A DNA stretch of 54,129 nucleotides from Alistipes sp. An66 (GCF_002161445.1 NZ_NFHT01000019.1:1-54129), one strand, 5' to 3'. Counted from the first letter of the stretch, positions 24,542 through 33,726 are shown. Notes: generated by a model not told the origin, from the letters alone. A program made the numbers and translations.

Positions 24542-26323
24542 TTATTTCAATGCCCCGGCCACGATCTCCGCCAGATCGCGCACTTCACCCTTCGTTCCGC
24601 GGCCAATGGCCTTCTTGCAGAGCGGACAGGCCGTCACGATCACCTCGGCACCCGTCGCTTCCAGCTCCCCGGCCACCGCACGCGCGATCTGCACCTGCTG
24701 TCCGTCCGAAATCGCCGTGTTGGCCACCGACGACCCGCAGCACAGGGCATTCTCGCGCGTCGAGGCAGGTTCCAACAGTTCGCCCACCGCCTCGATCACC
24801 GCACGCGGTTCGTCGTAGATCCCGCTGCCGCGCCCCAGCTCGCAGGGGTCATGGTAGGTGAAGCGCGTCGTCCCCCGCTCCGGCGTCAGGCGCCCCGCAC
24901 GGATCAGCCGCAGGATATACTCCGAATGGTGGAGCACCTCAACGCCCGGCAGGTCGTAATCCTCGCGGAAGACCTTCAAACAGATCGGGCACGACGTGAC
25001 CAACGTCGTAATGCCGTGCCTGCGGAAAAGATCGGCGTTGTATTTCATCATCTTGTGCGCCGAATCGGTCTCGCCGGCGAGTTTCAGCGGACGCCCGCAG
25101 CAGACCCCGCCCTCACGGTCGGCCCACCACACCTCCTCGCCCGCGGCGTCGAAGATCGCCGACATGGCCGAGAGCGTCCGCGGCGTCAGCAGCGTCATGC
25201 ATCCGGCGAAATAGCCCACCTTGCCCGTTCCCGACGAGCGGTCCAGCCCCTTGAAATAGTCGTAGCGGCGTTCGTCGGGGACGTTGCGCATCCGGTCGCG
25301 CGCGTTGAGCCGCAGCGTGTTGAGGTCGATGTTTACGGGGCATTTCTCGACGCAGCGCCCGCACATCAGGCAGTTGTCGGCCACCTGCAACCGCAGATGT
25401 CCGTAGCGGCGGTCGCGCAGGAAGTAGACCGACTGCACGTCGTTGATTCCCAGCACGCTCTGCAACTGGCAGGGGTCGATGCAGATGCCGCAGCGCGAGC
25501 ACGCCTCGACCTGGAAGTTGTCGTACGACGACTCCTTCTCGCCGGAGCGCACGCCGTAGCGGCGCAGGAAGATCAGCGGCACCTCCGTAAGGATGTGCAT
25601 GTAGCGCGAGAAGGGCAGCGCCACGAAAAAGAGTCCGAGACACGACGAATAGAACCACCAGGCGACGGATTCGAGCGTCATGAGGGGCATGACGCCGATG
25701 TGTGCGGCCATCCAGCCGCCGAGCCCCCCGGTGAGGAATCCCCCGCCGCCATAGAGGGCGCAGGTGGCGCTTTCGGCCACCAGACGCGCCGGGAAGATGA
25801 ACCACAGGGCCGAAAGGGCCAGCCGGTCGCCGAGGACGTGTTTCGTCGTGCGGCGCATGCCCATGGCGCGCGACCAGAAGCGCTTGCCCCAGGCCAGCGC
25901 CACACCCGAAAGGATGAAGAGCAGCAGCAGGTCCATCAGGAAATCGAACGCGGGTTTGTGTTCGAGGCCCGTGGCGAAGTACTTGAAGAAGATGTGCCCC
26001 TGAATCGGCACCCAGCGGACGCCGAGATAGGCCATCGTCTCGATCCAGCCCGTCAGGATCAGCAGGAACCACCCGAAGGCCAGCGACATGTGCATGTATC
26101 CCAGCAGGGGGTTGACGCGGAAGATCCGGCGGTGCAGCAGCGATTCGCTGACGACCTCGCCGATCGCCGCGACGGTGCGGCGCGTGGGCAGGCCGCGCAG
26201 GATCCGCATCTTGTCCTCGTGCGGCAGGAGCCAGAGCCATTTCCCCCACTTCCACGCCACGATGAGGAACATCAGCGCGGCGCCGAGGATGAACGGCAGA
26301 CAGAAGGGTGCGTAGAAAGTCAT
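24542..26323 (-). CDS. Membrane-anchored heterodisulfide reductase-like fusion (HdrE/HdrD or DsrM/DsrK type)
   Basis: 593 aa. The N-terminal half has about six membrane segments with conserved histidines (YMHMSLAFGWFLLILTGW), like the cytochrome b-type HdrE/NarI/DsrM anchor. Then comes a two-[4Fe-4S] ferredoxin domain (CSRCGICIDPCQ and CLMCGRCVEKCP), then two CCG domains (GYFAGCMTLL .. GGVCCGRPLKLAG .. TSCPICLKVF and YHDPCELGRG .. ALCCGSSVAN .. TACPLCKKAI) as in HdrD/DsrK. It could link quinone or menaquinone to the soluble Hdr-like partners. It is the last gene of the hdr-like operon, starting 2 nt after the small ferredoxin gene stop. Confidence 0.85.
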   Translation of the reverse strand: MTFYAPFCLPFILGAALMFLIVAWKWGKWLWLLPHEDKMRILRGLPTRRTVAAIGEVVSESLLHRRIFRVNPLLGYMHMSLAFGWFLLILTGWIETMAYLGVRWVPIQGHIFFKYFATGLEHKPAFDFLMDLLLLFILSGVALAWGKRFWSRAMGMRRTTKHVLGDRLALSALWFIFPARLVAESATCALYGGGGFLTGGLGGWMAAHIGVMPLMTLESVAWWFYSSCLGLFFVALPFSRYMHILTEVPLIFLRRYGVRSGEKESSYDNFQVEACSRCGICIDPCQLQSVLGINDVQSVYFLRDRRYGHLRLQVADNCLMCGRCVEKCPVNIDLNTLRLNARDRMRNVPDERRYDYFKGLDRSSGTGKVGYFAGCMTLLTPRTLSAMSAIFDAAGEEVWWADREGGVCCGRPLKLAGETDSAHKMMKYNADLFRRHGITTLVTSCPICLKVFREDYDLPGVEVLHHSEYILRLIRAGRLTPERGTTRFTYHDPCELGRGSGIYDEPRAVIEAVGELLEPASTRENALCCGSSVANTAISDGQQVQIARAVAGELEATGAEVIVTACPLCKKAIGRGTKGEVRDLAEIVAGALK

Positions 26324-26325
26324 CG

Positions 26326-26661
26326 TCAGAAATCTCCCAGTTTACGTTTGATCAGCATCACCACACCCCGGGTATTGATCCCGCGGGGGCAGACCAGACG
26401 GCATTTGCCGCACAGCATGCACTTGTTCATCTCCTCGTAGGCGCCCTGATACTCGCCGCGGCGCACCAGCGTGTGGACCTTGCGGAAGTTGAACTCCGTG
26501 AGGTTGCCCGCGGTGCAGATTGCCGTGCAGGCCCCGCAGCCGATGCAGGTCTGCAATTCGGGCATCTCGCGCAGGATCTCGTCGCTCTTGCGGAGGTTGT
26601 TGCGGTCGAGATCGATGGCCCGGGGCTTCGAGATCGTGTATCCGAAATTGATCGCCGCCAT
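26326..26661 (-). CDS. HdrC-like 4Fe-4S ferredoxin subunit
   Basis: 111 aa from ATG 26661 (MAAINFGYTISK). Two classical clusters, CIGCGACTAICTAG and CMLCGKCRLVCPRG, sit about 45 residues apart in a helical frame, as in HdrC and the N-terminal part of related electron-transfer subunits. In the second half of the first cluster the usual CP proline is replaced by CTAG. It probably carries electrons between the HdrA/HdrB-like proteins and the membrane fusion encoded immediately downstream. Spacing to both neighbours is 2 nt. Confidence 0.85.
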   Translation of the reverse strand: MAAINFGYTISKPRAIDLDRNNLRKSDEILREMPELQTCIGCGACTAICTAGNLTEFNFRKVHTLVRRGEYQGAYEEMNKCMLCGKCRLVCPRGINTRGVVMLIKRKLGDF

Positions 26662-26663
26662 CG

Positions 26664-27671
26664 CTATGCCCCCACGTAACGGGCCGCGGCATCCGCCGCC
26701 GCAATCCCTTCGTTCAACGTCTCGCCGATATTCTTGGGTGCCGTCACCGCCCCGGCATAGAAGATGCCGTCGACGTTGCTGCACACGTTTTCCAGAAAGA
26801 GGTCGCGCGGAGCCATAAAACCGCTCGGCGCACGGTTCAGCCCGGCACCCGCGGCCAGTGCGGCGTTGTCGTCGTTGGCCCGCATGCCGACGAGCAGCAC
26901 CAGCATGTCGACGCTCATGCGCAGCGGACGCCCCGTCAGCGTATCCTCGGCCTTGATCTGCACGCGCCCCTCGATCGTGGGGCTGGCCTCCGAGATCCGT
27001 CCGCGCACGAAGTGGATGTTGTACTTCTGCTGCGCCTCGCGGTACATCTCCTCGTAACCGGGACCGAACATGCGGATATCCATGTAGAAGTTGAAGACGT
27101 CGGCCTCGGGGAAGAGCCGCTTCATCTCCATGGCCTGCTTCACGCCCGTGACGCAGCACACCTTCGAGCAGTGCTGCTGGCAGACCTTCTCGTCACGCGA
27201 GCCGACACAGTGCAGGAAGGCGATGCGGCGGGGCGCCGTACCGTCGGCCTTCGTCACACGACCCTCGTTGAACATGCGTTCGAGATCGGCCGACGTGATG
27301 ACGTTGTCGTAGATGCCGTAACCGTACTCCTCCTTGATCGAAGCGTCGAAGAGCGTGAAGCCCGTCGAGACGACCACCGAGTCGCACGTCAGCACCCGGC
27401 CGTCGGCCAGCTGCACGCTGCGGGGCTCGACGCCCGTAACCTCCGCAGAGGTCAGCACCTCGATGCCGCTCTCGTTGACGCGCCGGCGCAGGGCCGTCAG
27501 CACCTCCTCGGCCGGGGTGAACGACGGGAAGAGCACGTGCCAACCCCTCAATTTTCCGCCCAATTCGGGCTCCTTCTCGACGATCACGGGCTCGACGCCC
27601 TGTTCCGCGAGGCGCAGGGCCGTCTGCATGCCCGCCACGCCGCCGCCTATGACGATGATGCGTTTCTTCAT
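26664..27671 (-). CDS. Short HdrA-like FAD protein
   Basis: 335 aa from ATG 27671, one nt overlapping the stop of the HdrB-like gene (TAATG). The N-terminal FAD-binding Rossmann motif is IIVIGGGVAGMQTALRLAEQG. Further motifs match HdrA: EKEPELGGKLRGW, the cysteine cluster KVCQQHCSKVCCVTGVKQAMEMK, and FYMDIRMFGPGYEEMY. Classical HdrA is about 650 aa with additional ferredoxin modules; those are absent here, resembling QmoA-like or short HdrA forms. It is the probable flavin centre of the complex, possibly bifurcating or simply relaying electrons. Confidence 0.85.
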   Translation of the reverse strand: MKKRIIVIGGGVAGMQTALRLAEQGVEPVIVEKEPELGGKLRGWHVLFPSFTPAEEVLTALRRRVNESGIEVLTSAEVTGVEPRSVQLADGRVLTCDSVVVSTGFTLFDASIKEEYGYGIYDNVITSADLERMFNEGRVTKADGTAPRRIAFLHCVGSRDEKVCQQHCSKVCCVTGVKQAMEMKRLFPEADVFNFYMDIRMFGPGYEEMYREAQQKYNIHFVRGRISEASPTIEGRVQIKAEDTLTGRPLRMSVDMLVLLVGMRANDDNAALAAGAGLNRAPSGFMAPRDLFLENVCSNVDGIFYAGAVTAPKNIGETLNEGIAAADAAARYVGA

Positions 27672-28759
27672 TACTCTCTGATGTCGTATATCGTGTCCGT
27701 CGGGCAGCAGTTGACCACCGCCGACGCGGGTTTTCCGATGTATTTGCCGTTGCGGCCCAGGTACTTGGCCGCGGGATCGTATTCGATGCCCATCTTGTCC
27801 AGCAGCGGTTCGACGTCGACCTGATGCATCTGGATGCCCAGCGCCCAGGGGTCGTAGCCCAGCACCAGCCCGGCCATCTCCTCGTAGGTCAGCACCGGGA
27901 TGCCGTGGCCGTTCTGACCGTAGGTCGTACCCTCCATCTCGGCGATGGCGTACTGCCACTTGTCGAGGAACATCGCGCACCCCGGGCAGTTCGCGACGAT
28001 GAAGTCCGGCTTGTAGGGGGCCATGCTTTCGAGCTTCTTGTGCGAGTTGGCGATCGAGTAGCCGCGGTTGGCCTGCACGAGGTAGTTGCGGAATCCGAAT
28101 CCGCAGCAGTGGCGCCGTTCCGGATAGTCGACCACCTCGCCGCCCCACGACTCGATCATGCCGGCCAGCACGTAGGGGAATTCGGAACCGCCGATCCCGG
28201 ATTTCGGGAATATCTTGGCGTAGTGGCAACCGATGTGCTCGACGACTTTCAGGGGTTCGCCCGTCACGGCGTTGACCAGCCGGTGTTTGGCCCGTGCGGC
28301 GATCTGGTCGCGGAAGTGGAACATCACGTCCGACGTATGGGCGACGTTGGCCGGTTTGCGGAACTCGCGGCCCGTGGCCTTCAGGAGGTTCTCGCGGGTC
28401 TTCTCCTCGGTCTCGGGGAATTCGTTCCAGGTGGAGAGGATCTCGCAGTAGATGCCGAACGAGGTGATGCACGAGGTAACGAAGTTCTCGTAGCCCGCCT
28501 CGTTCATCAGCGAGAACTGCCGCGCCACCACCGTCATGATCGTTTCCAGCGGCACGATGTCCGAGTGGTAGCCGATCCCCGTGCAGGACGAATGCTTCGG
28601 ATCGTCGAGCAGGTCCTTGCCGAGGTCGTTTTGCAGAATGTCGATAAAGGCCTTCTCGCTGCCCGGGAAGAAGTTCTGCCGGATGCAGCTGCGGGCGTAG
28701 TAAAAACGGTCGTCGGCGATCTCCTTCTGATACTCCTGCCAACTTCTGCGCTTCATCAT
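27671..28759 (-). CDS. HdrB-like CCG-domain subunit
   Basis: 362 aa. The C-terminal part has the cysteine-rich CCG motif: HIGCHYAKIF, then RRHCCGFGFRNYL, then ANCPGCAMFL. The N-terminal counterpart is degraded to single cysteines (SSCTGIGYH .. TSCITSFGIY), with the CC pair replaced. In HdrB these motifs hold non-cubane 4Fe-4S clusters that cleave a disulfide. Here only one site appears complete. A basic tail (KKLESM..) and the ending CCPTDTIYDIRE follow. It is translationally linked to the HdrA-like gene and follows the first HdrC-like gene by 4 nt. Confidence 0.83.
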   Translation of the reverse strand: MMKRRSWQEYQKEIADDRFYYARSCIRQNFFPGSEKAFIDILQNDLGKDLLDDPKHSSCTGIGYHSDIVPLETIMTVVARQFSLMNEAGYENFVTSCITSFGIYCEILSTWNEFPETEEKTRENLLKATGREFRKPANVAHTSDVMFHFRDQIAARAKHRLVNAVTGEPLKVVEHIGCHYAKIFPKSGIGGSEFPYVLAGMIESWGGEVVDYPERRHCCGFGFRNYLVQANRGYSIANSHKKLESMAPYKPDFIVANCPGCAMFLDKWQYAIAEMEGTTYGQNGHGIPVLTYEEMAGLVLGYDPWALGIQMHQVDVEPLLDKMGIEYDPAAKYLGRNGKYIGKPASAVVNCCPTDTIYDIRE

Positions 28760-28763
28760 CTTT

Positions 28764-29462
28764 CTAATAGTGCTCGTTGCTGTTGTTGCAGAAGACGTCC
28801 ATCATGTACTGCTGATCGGCGCCCTCCTCGTAGCCCATTTCGCGGGCCTTGCGGTCGGAGTGTTTCTCGATGGTCTCGAACATCGCGCTGCCGCCGCTCA
28901 CCTCGAAGATGCGGTTGATCTCGGCGAGCGACTCCTCGTCGAGCCGGCGCAGGGCCCCGGCCCCGTGACGCATGTAGACGGGCGAGAACTGCCCGTAGAC
29001 CTCCTTGTCATGGTCGTAGATCCACTGCCAGACGGTGCCCTGCTCGGGATGCAGCTCGGGTTTGACGAGCCGCGGCACGATGCAGTAGCCCGTGCGGAGG
29101 ATGTTCTCGCCGATGATGCGTTTCAGGGCGAGCTGCTGTCGGCCCTTCTCGCTCTCGACGAAGAAGCCGAGTTTCTGCGACAGCGTGCGCAGCGCCTGGA
29201 TGACATATCCCGGCGTATTGCCGCGCGGGCAGCGCGGGCGGCAGGACATGCACTCGCCGCAATACCAGATCGTATCGCTCTTCAACAGCGCCTCGATGGC
29301 ATCGTCGTCGCGCGTCTGGACGATCGAGACGATCTGCCGCGGGTCGTAGTTGTAGAACTCGGCCGCGGGGCAGACGCCCGTGCAGACGCCGCAGTTCATG
29401 CAGGCGTGCAGGCCCTCGCGCATGCGCACATCCTCCATCAGCATGTCGAAATACTTTCCCAT
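28764..29462 (-). CDS. HdrC-like 4Fe-4S protein, first gene of the operon
   Basis: 232 aa from ATG 29462 (MGKYFDMLMED). N-terminal cluster CMNCGVCTGVCPAAEFYNYDPRQIV and second cluster CGECMSCRPRCPRGNTPGYVI, then a ~140-aa helical extension. The GYVIQALR ending after the second cluster is typical of HdrC. A longer start would overlap the promoter. It heads the five-gene operon. Confidence 0.83.
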   Translation of the reverse strand: MGKYFDMLMEDVRMREGLHACMNCGVCTGVCPAAEFYNYDPRQIVSIVQTRDDDAIEALLKSDTIWYCGECMSCRPRCPRGNTPGYVIQALRTLSQKLGFFVESEKGRQQLALKRIIGENILRTGYCIVPRLVKPELHPEQGTVWQWIYDHDKEVYGQFSPVYMRHGAGALRRLDEESLAEINRIFEVSGGSAMFETIEKHSDRKAREMGYEEGADQQYMMDVFCNNSNEHY

Positions 29463-29492
29463 ACCAGCTAACACAAAAAAACCTTTGCAGTG

Positions 29493-29500
29493 CAAAGGTA
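29493..29500 (-). promoter_or_regulatory. -7 element of the hdr-like operon (TACCTTTG)
   Basis: Exact TAnnTTTG match on the minus strand; the predicted start is about 24 nt from the ATG at 29462. Overlapping it is a small dyad CCTTTGCA-G-TGCAAAGG, and 25 bp upstream is the palindrome GGTATAAATACC (29525-29536), a possible operator. Confidence 0.7.
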
Positions 29501-29540
29501 GACAATCCGCGCGGCCCGCACGGTGGTATAAATACCTAAT

Positions 29541-30020
29541 TTAACGCCGCTCCCAGCGTTCGAACGCGAAAGGCCAGGGATACTCCTTCCCGCGGGGGAA
29601 GGATTCGGACTCCACGAGCCGCCATTCTTTCTCGTTCCACTCCGGGAAGCGCGTGTCGCCCTCGTAGGCGCGGAAGACGCGCGTCAGATAGAACCGGTCG
29701 GCACGGGGCAGGGCTTCGGCATAGATCTGCGCCCCGCCGATGACGAAGACCTCCTCTTCCTCGGGAAAGAGCGCCAGCGCCTCGTCGAGCGAGTGGACGA
29801 CCCGACACCCGGGCAGCGCGATCTCCTGCCGCGAGATGACGACATTGGTGCGGTTCGGGAGGGGCCGTCCGAGCGATTCGAAGGTCTTGCGCCCCATGAC
29901 GACGGGATGTCCGGTCGTCAGAGCCTTGAAGTGTTTCAGATCCTCGGAGATATGCCACAGCAGCGTGTTCCTGTCGCCGATGACGCCGTTCTCCGCAACG
30001 GCCACGATGATCGAAAGCAT
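29541..30020 (-). CDS. folA: Dihydrofolate reductase
   Basis: Reduces dihydrofolate to tetrahydrofolate with NADPH; needed after thymidylate synthase. 159 aa from ATG 30020 (MLSIIVAVAENGVIGDRN), the usual DHFR length. Motifs: LLWHISEDLKHFK (substrate loop, with the acidic residue E in place of D27), VVMGRKTFESLGRPLP, and VFVIGGAQIYAEAL. It is downstream of thyA across a 144-nt gap, the functional pair being a common arrangement. Confidence 0.95.
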   Translation of the reverse strand: MLSIIVAVAENGVIGDRNTLLWHISEDLKHFKALTTGHPVVMGRKTFESLGRPLPNRTNVVISRQEIALPGCRVVHSLDEALALFPEEEEVFVIGGAQIYAEALPRADRFYLTRVFRAYEGDTRFPEWNEKEWRLVESESFPRGKEYPWPFAFERWERR

Positions 30021-30130
30021 AAATGCGTATATAGGTCCGTTTATAATTTGATCGCTTCCGGCCGCCATTCCCGGTGCTCCGAATCCCCGATCATGCAGAG
30101 AATGACCATAGAGAACGAGAAACTCCCCTT

Positions 30131-30159
30131 AATTCTCAATTTTCAATTCTCAATTCTCC
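30131..30159. repeat. Short AATTCTC/AATTTTC tandem repeat between folA and thyA
   Basis: AATTCTCAATTTTC followed by AATTCTCAATTCTCC: four near-copies of a 7-bp unit, in the 144-nt gap. Strikingly AT-rich against its GC-rich flanks. It may mark a slippage-prone tract. No promoter or terminator is seen. Confidence 0.6.
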
Positions 30160-30164
30160 ATTGA

Positions 30165-31058
30165 TCAGAACGACATCGGGGCCTTGATCGCCGGCCAGGG
30201 GTCGTAGCCTTCGAGCGTGAAATCCTCGTAGCGGAAGTCGAAGACCGACTTCACGTCGGGATTCAGCCGCAGCGTCGGCAGCGGCCGCGGCTCCCGGCGC
30301 AGCTGTTCGGCGGCCTGTTCCAGATGGTTCAGGTAGAGGTGCGTGTCGCCCAGCGTATGGATGAACTCTCCGGGCCGCAGTCCGCAGGTCTGCGCCATCA
30401 TCATCGTGAGCAGCGCATAGGAGGCGATGTTGAACGGCACGCCGAGGAACGTGTCGGCGCTTCGCTGGTAGAGTTGGCACGACAGCCGCCCTTCGGCCAC
30501 ATAGAACTGAAACAGCACATGGCACGGCGGCAGGGCCATCTGTGCAATCTCCGGGACGTTCCACGCCGAAACCAGGATGCGCCGCGACTCGGGATTCGTG
30601 CGGATCAGCTCCACGGCTTCGGCGATCTGGTCCACCACCCCGCCGTCGGGCCGCGGCCACGAACGCCACTGGTAACCGTAAACGTGGTTCAGATCCCCGA
30701 AGCGGTAGCCGTCGATGGGCGACTCCTCGCCCGCCGCCGCCAGAAAGGCCTCGCGGTCGAGCGGCAGCACCCCGTTCCTGATGCAAAGCTCATTGTAGTA
30801 GCGGAAGGCGTCGTTGTCCCAGATATGGACGCCGTTTTCGACGAGATAGCGGATGTTGGTATCGCCTTTCAGAAACCACAGCAACTCATGGATCACCCCT
30901 TTCAGAAAGACCCGTTTGGTGGTCAGCAGCGGGAATCCGGCTTCCAGGTCGAAACGCATCTGATGCCCGAAGACCCCTTTGGTGCCGGTTCCCGTGCGGT
31001 CGCCGCGCACGACGCCTTCGGTCATGATCCGATGCAGCAGATCGAGGTATTGTTTCAT
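30165..31058 (-). CDS. thyA: Thymidylate synthase
   Basis: Converts dUMP to dTMP using methylene-tetrahydrofolate, releasing dihydrofolate for folA. 297 aa, longer than the 264-aa E. coli form by internal loops. Motifs: [40 protein letters not shown], the catalytic cysteine in [14 protein letters not shown] (about C179), [21 protein letters not shown] and HLYLNH. It overlaps lpxH by 4 nt (ATGA) and probably belongs to the same transcript. Confidence 0.97.
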   Translation of the reverse strand: MKQYLDLLHRIMTEGVVRGDRTGTGTKGVFGHQMRFDLEAGFPLLTTKRVFLKGVIHELLWFLKGDTNIRYLVENGVHIWDNDAFRYYNELCIRNGVLPLDREAFLAAAGEESPIDGYRFGDLNHVYGYQWRSWPRPDGGVVDQIAEAVELIRTNPESRRILVSAWNVPEIAQMALPPCHVLFQFYVAEGRLSCQLYQRSADTFLGVPFNIASYALLTMMMAQTCGLRPGEFIHTLGDTHLYLNHLEQAAEQLRREPRPLPTLRLNPDVKSVFDFRYEDFTLEGYDPWPAIKAPMSF

Positions 31059-31825
31059 GGTTCCAGGTATTTCAACGTCATCTCGCCCCGGTCGTCCAGC
31101 ACGGCGTAGGCGGGGTTCTTCTCCCAGCAGCCGAGGTTCACCACATGCAGCGCCCCCTCGCGGAAATCCCGCGCGAAGTGCATGTGTCCGAAAACAAAGT
31201 GATCCACGGCATGCACCGCCGCATATTCGCGGGCGTATTCGATCAGCGGTTCGGTCAGCGAGGCATCGAAACCGCCACCCGTACCCTCCCGGCGGGCCCG
31301 TTCATCCTTGTTGTTATGGCTCTTGCGCGATTTTCCGCTCCACCAGTGGCCGAATTTCATCGCCAGATCGGGATGCACGCCCCACGAGAAGAGGCGTTTC
31401 ATGGTCCGCGAGCGGAACGTGCGGTTCAGGAGTTTCAGCATCGGCTGGCCGTCGATCTTCATGTTGTCGCCGTGGGCCACGAAGACCCGACGTCCGGAGA
31501 GCGTCATCAGCTGCGGCGCGGTGTAGACCTCGATCCCGCACTCCCGGGTGAGGTAGTCGCCGACCCACATGTCGTGGTTCCCGGTGAAGAAAGCCACACG
31601 GATGCCGCGGTCGGTCAGCTCGGCGAGCTTGCCCAGCGTGCGGACAAACCCTTTGGGGACCACCCGCCGGTATTCGAACCAGAAATCGAAGATGTCGCCT
31701 ACGAGAAAGATCGCCTCCGCATCGCGGGCCGCAGCGTCGAGCCACGCCACGAACCGTCGTTCCACACGCCGGGCCGCGGCTTCATCGCCGGCGCCGAGGT
31801 GCACGTCGGAAGCGAAATAGATCAT
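31055..31825 (-). CDS. lpxH: UDP-2,3-diacylglucosamine hydrolase
   Basis: Lipid A pathway enzyme that cleaves the pyrophosphate of UDP-diacylglucosamine to lipid X at the inner membrane. The 256-aa calcineurin-like phosphoesterase has metal motifs [33 protein letters not shown] and [10 protein letters not shown]. The insert with [11 protein letters not shown].. is typical of the Bacteroidota LpxH form. The thyA/lpxH overlap and the overlap with the lipoprotein gene upstream suggest a mixed-function operon. Confidence 0.92.
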   Translation of the reverse strand: MIYFASDVHLGAGDEAAARRVERRFVAWLDAAARDAEAIFLVGDIFDFWFEYRRVVPKGFVRTLGKLAELTDRGIRVAFFTGNHDMWVGDYLTRECGIEVYTAPQLMTLSGRRVFVAHGDNMKIDGQPMLKLLNRTFRSRTMKRLFSWGVHPDLAMKFGHWWSGKSRKSHNNKDERARREGTGGGFDASLTEPLIEYAREYAAVHAVDHFVFGHMHFARDFREGALHVVNLGCWEKNPAYAVLDDRGEMTLKYLEP

Positions 31826-32967
31826 AATCCGGTCAGTTCACGCAGTTTTTCATCCAGTTCCCTGCCGCGGATGTCGCGGGCAACGATCTCCCCGTCCTTG
31901 TCGATGAGGAAGTTGGCGGGTATTTTCTGCACGTTGTAGAGCCCCAGGGCCGCCGAGCCGCGTCCGCGCAGGTCGCTCACCGAGATCCAGGGCAGCTGCT
32001 GCTCCTGCACGGCCGTGATCCACGTGGCCTTGGAGGTGTCGATGGCCACCTGATAAACCTCGAACCCTACGGGTGCGTCGGCATACTTGCGGTAGATCTC
32101 CTTCAAATCGGCATTCAGCGCATTGCTCGTTCCGAGCTCCGCGGACCAGAAGTCCAGCAGGATCACCTTGCCCGCCAGCGACGACAGGCTGACCTTCTTG
32201 CCGTACATGTCCATGAGTTCCAGATCGGGATATTTCGCCTCGGTGATCCGCGTCGAGAGACTCATCCGGGCATCCATGCGGGTGATCTCCGCGAGGAGCG
32301 ATTGCAGGTAGGGCGATTCGGGATAACTCTTTTCGAGGGCCTCGGCCACCGTGCGGTAATAGACCACGTCGCTGTCGCCGTTGAAGAGGAAGGCGTCGCC
32401 CGGCAGGCGCTGGTAGAGTGCATAGACGGCCGCGAGCGAGGATTTGTTCTCGATGATGAAGCGCAGCTGTTCGCGGCGGATCCGGTAGTATTCGGACGTA
32501 TATTCCGCAGCCAGCGTGCGGCGTTTCTCCTCCGTGAGGTCCGGATCGGCAAAGCGGGCCGCAAGGTCGTCCAGCTGCTGGGCGCCGCTGACGAAGGCCT
32601 GGTAGAACTGCCGCAACAGCTCCGACTCGACGGAGCCCTCGACCGTATAGTTGCGCACGACGCTGCCCACGGACGACACCGTCAGCCGGTCGCCGCCGGC
32701 CAGCAGCAGCGGAATGCGTTCGCCGTTGTAGACGAGGTTGTAGAGAACGGGCGTCGCGGGGACGTCTTTGAGTTGAAAGCGGTAACTGCCGTCCTCGGAC
32801 AGGCGCGTCGAGTCGATGACCGTCTGCGCCAGCGGCGCGAGTTGTTCGAGATAGACCTCCCGGGCGTCGTTGCCGACGAAGCGGCCCGAGATCCTGACTT
32901 TCGACGACTGGCAACCCCACATCGACACCGCAGCGAGGAGTATTCCGAAAAGCGTTTGCTTGTTCAT
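31822..32967 (-). CDS. DUF4369 thioredoxin-fold lipoprotein lacking the CxxC
   Basis: 381 aa from ATG 32967, with a lipoprotein signal (LLAAVSMWGCQSS). An N-terminal DUF4369-like beta domain (VRISGRFVGNDAREVYLEQL) and a helical middle (residues about 130-250) precede a C-terminal TlpA/AhpC-type thioredoxin fold with GKVILLDFWSAELGTSNA .. VYQVAIDT .. GLYNVQKIPANFLIDKDGEIV. The usual WCxPC active site is replaced by WSAELGTS, so a disulfide-exchange role is unlikely. A TATCTTTA element at 32995-33002 could give it its own promoter. It may be a periplasmic scaffold or binding protein. Confidence 0.83.
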   Translation of the reverse strand: MNKQTLFGILLAAVSMWGCQSSKVRISGRFVGNDAREVYLEQLAPLAQTVIDSTRLSEDGSYRFQLKDVPATPVLYNLVYNGERIPLLLAGGDRLTVSSVGSVVRNYTVEGSVESELLRQFYQAFVSGAQQLDDLAARFADPDLTEEKRRTLAAEYTSEYYRIRREQLRFIIENKSSLAAVYALYQRLPGDAFLFNGDSDVVYYRTVAEALEKSYPESPYLQSLLAEITRMDARMSLSTRITEAKYPDLELMDMYGKKVSLSSLAGKVILLDFWSAELGTSNALNADLKEIYRKYADAPVGFEVYQVAIDTSKATWITAVQEQQLPWISVSDLRGRGSAALGLYNVQKIPANFLIDKDGEIVARDIRGRELDEKLRELTGL

Positions 32968-33027
32968 GGGCGATTGTTTTCGCAATTGAGAAAATAAAGA
33001 TAACGATTTTTCCGCAAACATCCGCGT

Positions 33028-33726
33028 TTATTTCGAAGAATTGCGATGCGCGCCGTTGTTTTTTGCGAAGGTGCGGTGTTGCTGCTGGTTTCGGTTTTTC
33101 TGCTGCCGCTGCTGCTGGTGGGGTGTGCGGTGCGGCTGGCCGCCCTTCTGGGGACGCGCCGAAAAGGGCTGTTTATAGTCGCTTCGGAGATTATTCAGGG
33201 CCTCTTCGTCGATCTGGATGCTCCCCCCGGACATGCGTTTGATATCCTTTACGATCACCTCGTTGTTGGGGTGTTCCTGGTTGTACTCGTAGCTTTTCGT
33301 ACGCATGTAGCGGGCCAGGTTGTCGACGGCCGACGCCACGGCACGCGGGTTCTCCACCGTCGCCAAACTGCCGATCATGCGCTCGACGTACTTGCCGTAG
33401 TGCTTGAAGGTGATGCGACCCTGGGTATAGGGCATGCGGTTCGGCGTCACGGTCAGCTCCTGACGCGTCGGGCGCGGATAGGGCGAGTCGACATCGAGCT
33501 GGAAATCAGACATGATGAAGAGATGGTCCCAGAGCTTGTGGGTAAAATCCGCCGTATCGCGCAGCAACGGGTTGAGGTTGCCCATGACGGCGATCACGGC
33601 CCGGGCCTGCCGGTTGCGTTCGCGACGGTCCTCGATCTGCGACAGGGAGTCGATCATCTCCTGAATATGACGCCCGTATTCGGGCAGATACAACTTGCGT
33701 CGTGTGTAGTTATAGTTCTTTTTCAT
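33028..33726 (-). CDS. DUF4290 family protein
   Basis: 232 aa from ATG 33726 (MKKNYNYTRRKLYLPEYGRHI). The body (VIAVMGNLNPLLRDTADFTHKLWDHLFIMSDF .. LTVTPNRMPY) matches the Bacteroidota family DUF4290. The C-terminal 60 residues are a low-complexity Gln/Asn/Arg-rich tail (HQQQRQQKNRNQQQHR), likely disordered. No enzymatic motif is known. It may be the first gene of the transcript running through the lipoprotein, lpxH, thyA and folA. Confidence 0.8.
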   Translation of the reverse strand: MKKNYNYTRRKLYLPEYGRHIQEMIDSLSQIEDRRERNRQARAVIAVMGNLNPLLRDTADFTHKLWDHLFIMSDFQLDVDSPYPRPTRQELTVTPNRMPYTQGRITFKHYGKYVERMIGSLATVENPRAVASAVDNLARYMRTKSYEYNQEHPNNEVIVKDIKRMSGGSIQIDEEALNNLRSDYKQPFSARPQKGGQPHRTPHQQQRQQKNRNQQQHRTFAKNNGAHRNSSK

